From an uncultured Mucilaginibacter sp. (lineage in GTDB: Bacteria; Bacteroidota; Bacteroidia; Sphingobacteriales; Sphingobacteriaceae), in assembly GCA_946479225.1 (NCBI GenBank), contig CAMLFI010000109.1, positions 1-7,704 of the forward strand: a stretch of DNA of 7,704 nucleotides. Reading direction: 5' to 3'. Positions 5,236 to 7,704 of the stretch are shown here, in pieces. The notes beneath the pieces are model-generated. The model searched no databases, was not told the DNA's origin, and saw nothing but the letters and a program-made list of their open reading frames with translations. Position 1 is the first letter of the stretch. Each line of letters opens with the position of its first letter. Position numbers and translations under genes: made by a program.

Positions 5236-6888
5236 ATGGGTAAAATTTTTACTATAACCGAGGGGCTAGAAAACCTGGGCGCTCTGCATACGGGCGGTCA
5301 GGGTTCGGTATATAAAGGTAGGCGCATCGGCGAAATTTTTGTAGCAGTAAAGCTTTTGCCTACCCCAATTCACGCCGAAGATGAGAACGATAAGCACTAT
5401 AAAGATTTTATTAACGAGGTAGAGAAATTAAAAAGGGTTAACCAGGTATCAAACCCCAACGTGGTTAAGATCCTCAACTCCGGCATTACCGAAAGCGGCT
5501 CGCTCCCCTTCATCGAGATGGAATTTATTGAAGGGCCTGATCTTGCGGAACTGCTTACCGAAAAAGACACACCTGTTTTCACCATTCCTGAAGCCATTAA
5601 GGTGGCTTATCAGCTTGCAAATGCGCTAAGCCATTGCCACAAGGTATCAGTAAAGCATGGCGATATCAAAAGCAACAACGTTAAATTCAACATCAATACA
5701 GGCAACTATATGCTGCTTGATTTTGGCCTTGCAATTATGAGTGACGAGCAGCGACGGAGCAGCTTACGAAACGCGGGGGCGGTAGAGTTTATGGCGCCGG
5801 AGCAGAGCGAGGGCAACCTGCTGCCGCAAAGCGATGTTTACAGCTACGGCATTATCCTTTACGAGTTGCTGGCGGGTACCGTTCCGTTTAAACTGAATGA
5901 CAACGGCCAAACCGCCCGTAATGCTGTAATGATAGCACACCTGGAGCAAGAGCCACCCGATCTGCTGGCGTTGCGTGAAAAGAACATGCCTTTAAACTGG
6001 CCCGAGGAACAGCGCCGCCGCGAATTGCAGGTACCCGGGTGGTTGCTAACGCTCATCTCTAAATGTTTGCAAAAGAATCCGGCCGACCGTTACGCCGACG
6101 GCACCGAACTGCGCGAGGTGATACAACACAGTGTGATCAGCGTAAAAGATGGTACAGAGAGCGCCCTGATCCTGCAAAACGAAAAAGACGCCCTGGAATT
6201 AAAACTACAGGAAGAGATGGCGAAGACAAGCCAGTTACAGCAGGAAATAACACTGCTTAAAAATAGCCAGGCGGCATTTAAGGCAGGGCCGGTTATAGCA
6301 TCGGCGCCACATAACAATAGTGGCAAAAGTATGTCAAAGGCCCTATTAATCGGTATTGGGCTGCTGCTTACCTGCATGGGTGTATTGGCCGGCCGTTACC
6401 TTTTTAATAGTGAGCCGACAGCGGCTGTTTCAGCTCCACAAAATACTATTGCAAGTACCGAAAGCTCAAAAGAAGCCCGGACGGAGCCAGAGCCCGAGAA
6501 AAACATAAAGGAAGAACCAGAGGTAACGGTAAAGAAGCCTATTGGGAAACCCGAAACGCTGGCGGTTAAAAAAATAAAAAAAGATTCAGCTAAAAAGGTG
6601 GTAAAAAAAGCAGAGCCTAAACCAAAGCCTGCCGAACCGGCGCCGGTCAATAGCGGTAAGGGCAGCGATGTAGGTAAAGTATTTACAGTGTTTACTACTT
6701 ACGCCTACTTCCACGACCGCCCGAACGAGGCAAGTAAACGTGCCGCAAATATAAACCAGTGGAACAACGCACGCTTAAAAGCCATTGACGACCGAAATGG
6801 TTTTATTTATGTGGTGTATACCAACGATAACGGACAAACCAGCAAAGGCTGGCTCAGGAAAAAGGACTTGATTGTGGTTGGGCAATAA
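5236..6888 (+). CDS. Transmembrane Hanks-type Ser/Thr protein kinase with SH3-like C-terminal domain
   Basis: The 550-aa protein has an N-terminal kinase domain (about 10-297). It shows a glycine-rich loop TGGQGSVYKG (19-28), VAVK with ATP-binding K39, a likely alpha-C Glu at E61 or E63, and the catalytic loop HGDIKSNN (141-148, D143, K145, N148). DFG (162-164), the APE motif in MAPEQ (186-190), DVYSYGI (200-206) and R285 of the final subdomain follow. All core catalytic residues are present. The Arg of HRD is replaced by Gly (G142), so this is a non-RD type. A probable coiled coil (about 307-343) precedes one membrane helix (about 368-389, LLIGIGLLLTCMGVLAG). A Lys/Pro/Glu-rich linker follows (about 393-472), then a compact domain (478-549, YFHDRP...GFIYVVYT...GWLRKKDL) that resembles a bacterial SH3-like fold. 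Kinase inside and SH3-like domain outside the inner membrane are expected. Substrates are unknown. TATTTTCG at 5166-5173 is a possible but weak -7 promoter element. Confidence 0.93.
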   Translation: MGKIFTITEGLENLGALHTGGQGSVYKGRRIGEIFVAVKLLPTPIHAEDENDKHYKDFINEVEKLKRVNQVSNPNVVKILNSGITESGSLPFIEMEFIEGPDLAELLTEKDTPVFTIPEAIKVAYQLANALSHCHKVSVKHGDIKSNNVKFNINTGNYMLLDFGLAIMSDEQRRSSLRNAGAVEFMAPEQSEGNLLPQSDVYSYGIILYELLAGTVPFKLNDNGQTARNAVMIAHLEQEPPDLLALREKNMPLNWPEEQRRRELQVPGWLLTLISKCLQKNPADRYADGTELREVIQHSVISVKDGTESALILQNEKDALELKLQEEMAKTSQLQQEITLLKNSQAAFKAGPVIASAPHNNSGKSMSKALLIGIGLLLTCMGVLAGRYLFNSEPTAAVSAPQNTIASTESSKEARTEPEPEKNIKEEPEVTVKKPIGKPETLAVKKIKKDSAKKVVKKAEPKPKPAEPAPVNSGKGSDVGKVFTVFTTYAYFHDRPNEASKRAANINQWNNARLKAIDDRNGFIYVVYTNDNGQTSKGWLRKKDLIVVGQ

Positions 6889-6898
6889 TGATAACCAG

Positions 6899-7704
6899 TT
6901 ATTTCCCGATACAGAACTTACTAAAAATGTTCTCCAGCAGGTCATCGGTAGTAACGGCGCCGGTAATTTCTCCAAGATAATGCAGGGCCTGTTTTATATC
7001 CATCGACAGGAAATCAGAAGTTACGGTTTCCATGCCATCCAACACCCTGATAAGGGCTTCTTCGGTTTTTTGCAGTGCCTCCAGGTGACGTATGTTGGTC
7101 ACTAAAATATCGTTACCTTCTAACTGGTTTTTTACAGCAGCGTGGTAGATTTTATTCTTCAATTCATCAATATGGCGCTTCTCCTTTGCAGAAATAATAA
7201 TAGCGCTTTCAGTATGCGGAAGAGCAGAAAGCTGCTCTTCGGTAAGCAAATCGGCCTTATTAGCTACTATCAGCATAGTAATACCCGGTTTTTGCAAACT
7301 CTCTAAATCAGCATTGAGTTCGGCAAGCGTTATCAGTTCTGCATCATAAACATAAACCAGCAGCGACGATGTGCTGATCTTCTCCATAGTGCGCTCCACT
7401 CCTATTTTTTCAATTGCATCTGTGGCTTCGCGGATACCGGCGGTGTCAATCAGCCGAAAGTTTATGCCATTAATATTCAACACCTCCTCAATAGTGTCTC
7501 GGGTGGTGCCGGGTATGTGGCTCACAATGGCACGTTCCTCGTTTAACAAAGCATTTAATAGGGTTGATTTACCCGCATTCGGCCGGCCGGCTATTACGGT
7601 GTTAATACCTTGCTTAATTGCGTTGCCCAGTTCAAACGACTGTATCAGCACAGTAATAACGCGCAGAATATCATTAATAAGTTTTTTTAGCTGATCGCGA
7701 TTGG
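6899..7704 (-). CDS. mnmE: tRNA uridine-5-carboxymethylaminomethyl(34) GTPase MnmE, C-terminal part (start beyond the window)
   Basis: The frame is open from the right edge to the TAA at 6901-6899, giving 267 visible residues that begin [13 protein letters not shown]. A GTG at 7651 is internal, since the conserved sequence continues upstream of it. All G-domain motifs are present: GRPNAGKST (P-loop), GTTRDT (G2), DTAGIR (G3), NKAD (G4) and SAK (G5). The C-terminal helical domain carries the family signature [24 protein letters not shown], ending in the conserved C-x-G-K. With its partner MnmG, MnmE modifies the wobble uridine of several tRNAs, using tetrahydrofolate, FAD and GTP. The N-terminal folate-binding domain lies outside the window. 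The gene converges on the kinase gene with only 10 bp between the stop codons. It appears intact in the visible part. Confidence 0.98.
   Translation of the reverse strand, partial: [267 protein letters not shown]

Noticed and set aside
6872..7105. Plus-strand open frame of 77 codons starting inside the end of the kinase gene
   Set aside because: It lies almost wholly antisense to the highly conserved C-terminal domain of mnmE.
7371..7694. Plus-strand open frame of 107 codons opposite the MnmE G domain
   Set aside because: It is antisense to the P-loop and G2/G3 motifs of mnmE. Those conserved codons explain the open frame, and no independent motif was seen.

Overview
The window looks like a chromosomal segment from a Bacteroidota bacterium, most likely family Sphingobacteriaceae (Mucilaginibacter/Pedobacter-like). 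This is an inference from the protein families and their recognisable sequence flavour: a PQQ-dependent dehydrogenase, a two-domain GH88/GH105 hydrolase, a DUF4112 membrane protein, a Hanks-type kinase and MnmE. Genes mostly lack clear Shine-Dalgarno sequences, as is usual in that phylum, and the base composition is moderate. No rRNA, tRNA, CRISPR array, insertion sequence or phage gene was seen.

Layout. The 5' part of a PQQ-dependent quinoprotein dehydrogenase gene occupies 1-1272 on the minus strand and runs off the left edge. Diverging from it is a tandemly duplicated cassette on the plus strand. Each unit has a conserved upstream block, a small gene for a hydrophilic, probably disordered protein (71 aa, then a Gln/Asn-rich 184 aa paralogue), and a near-identical hairpin terminator. 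Next come a secreted GH88/GH105-type unsaturated-uronyl hydrolase with an extra C-terminal domain (2549-4489), a DUF4112 membrane protein (4615-5094) and a transmembrane Ser/Thr kinase with an SH3-like C-terminal domain (5236-6888). The end of mnmE (6899-7704, minus strand, running off the right edge) converges on the kinase gene.

How the genes relate. There is no obvious single operon: gaps of about 125-140 bp and separate terminators suggest mostly independent transcription. The dehydrogenase (periplasmic sugar/alcohol oxidation) and the hydrolase (pectin-type oligosaccharide breakdown) both fit a plant-polymer or soil lifestyle, but no SusC/SusD pair is present in the window. The most unusual part is the duplicated low-complexity cassette at 1456-2472. 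Its upstream boxes and terminators are conserved between the copies, while the encoded proteins differ greatly in length and charge.
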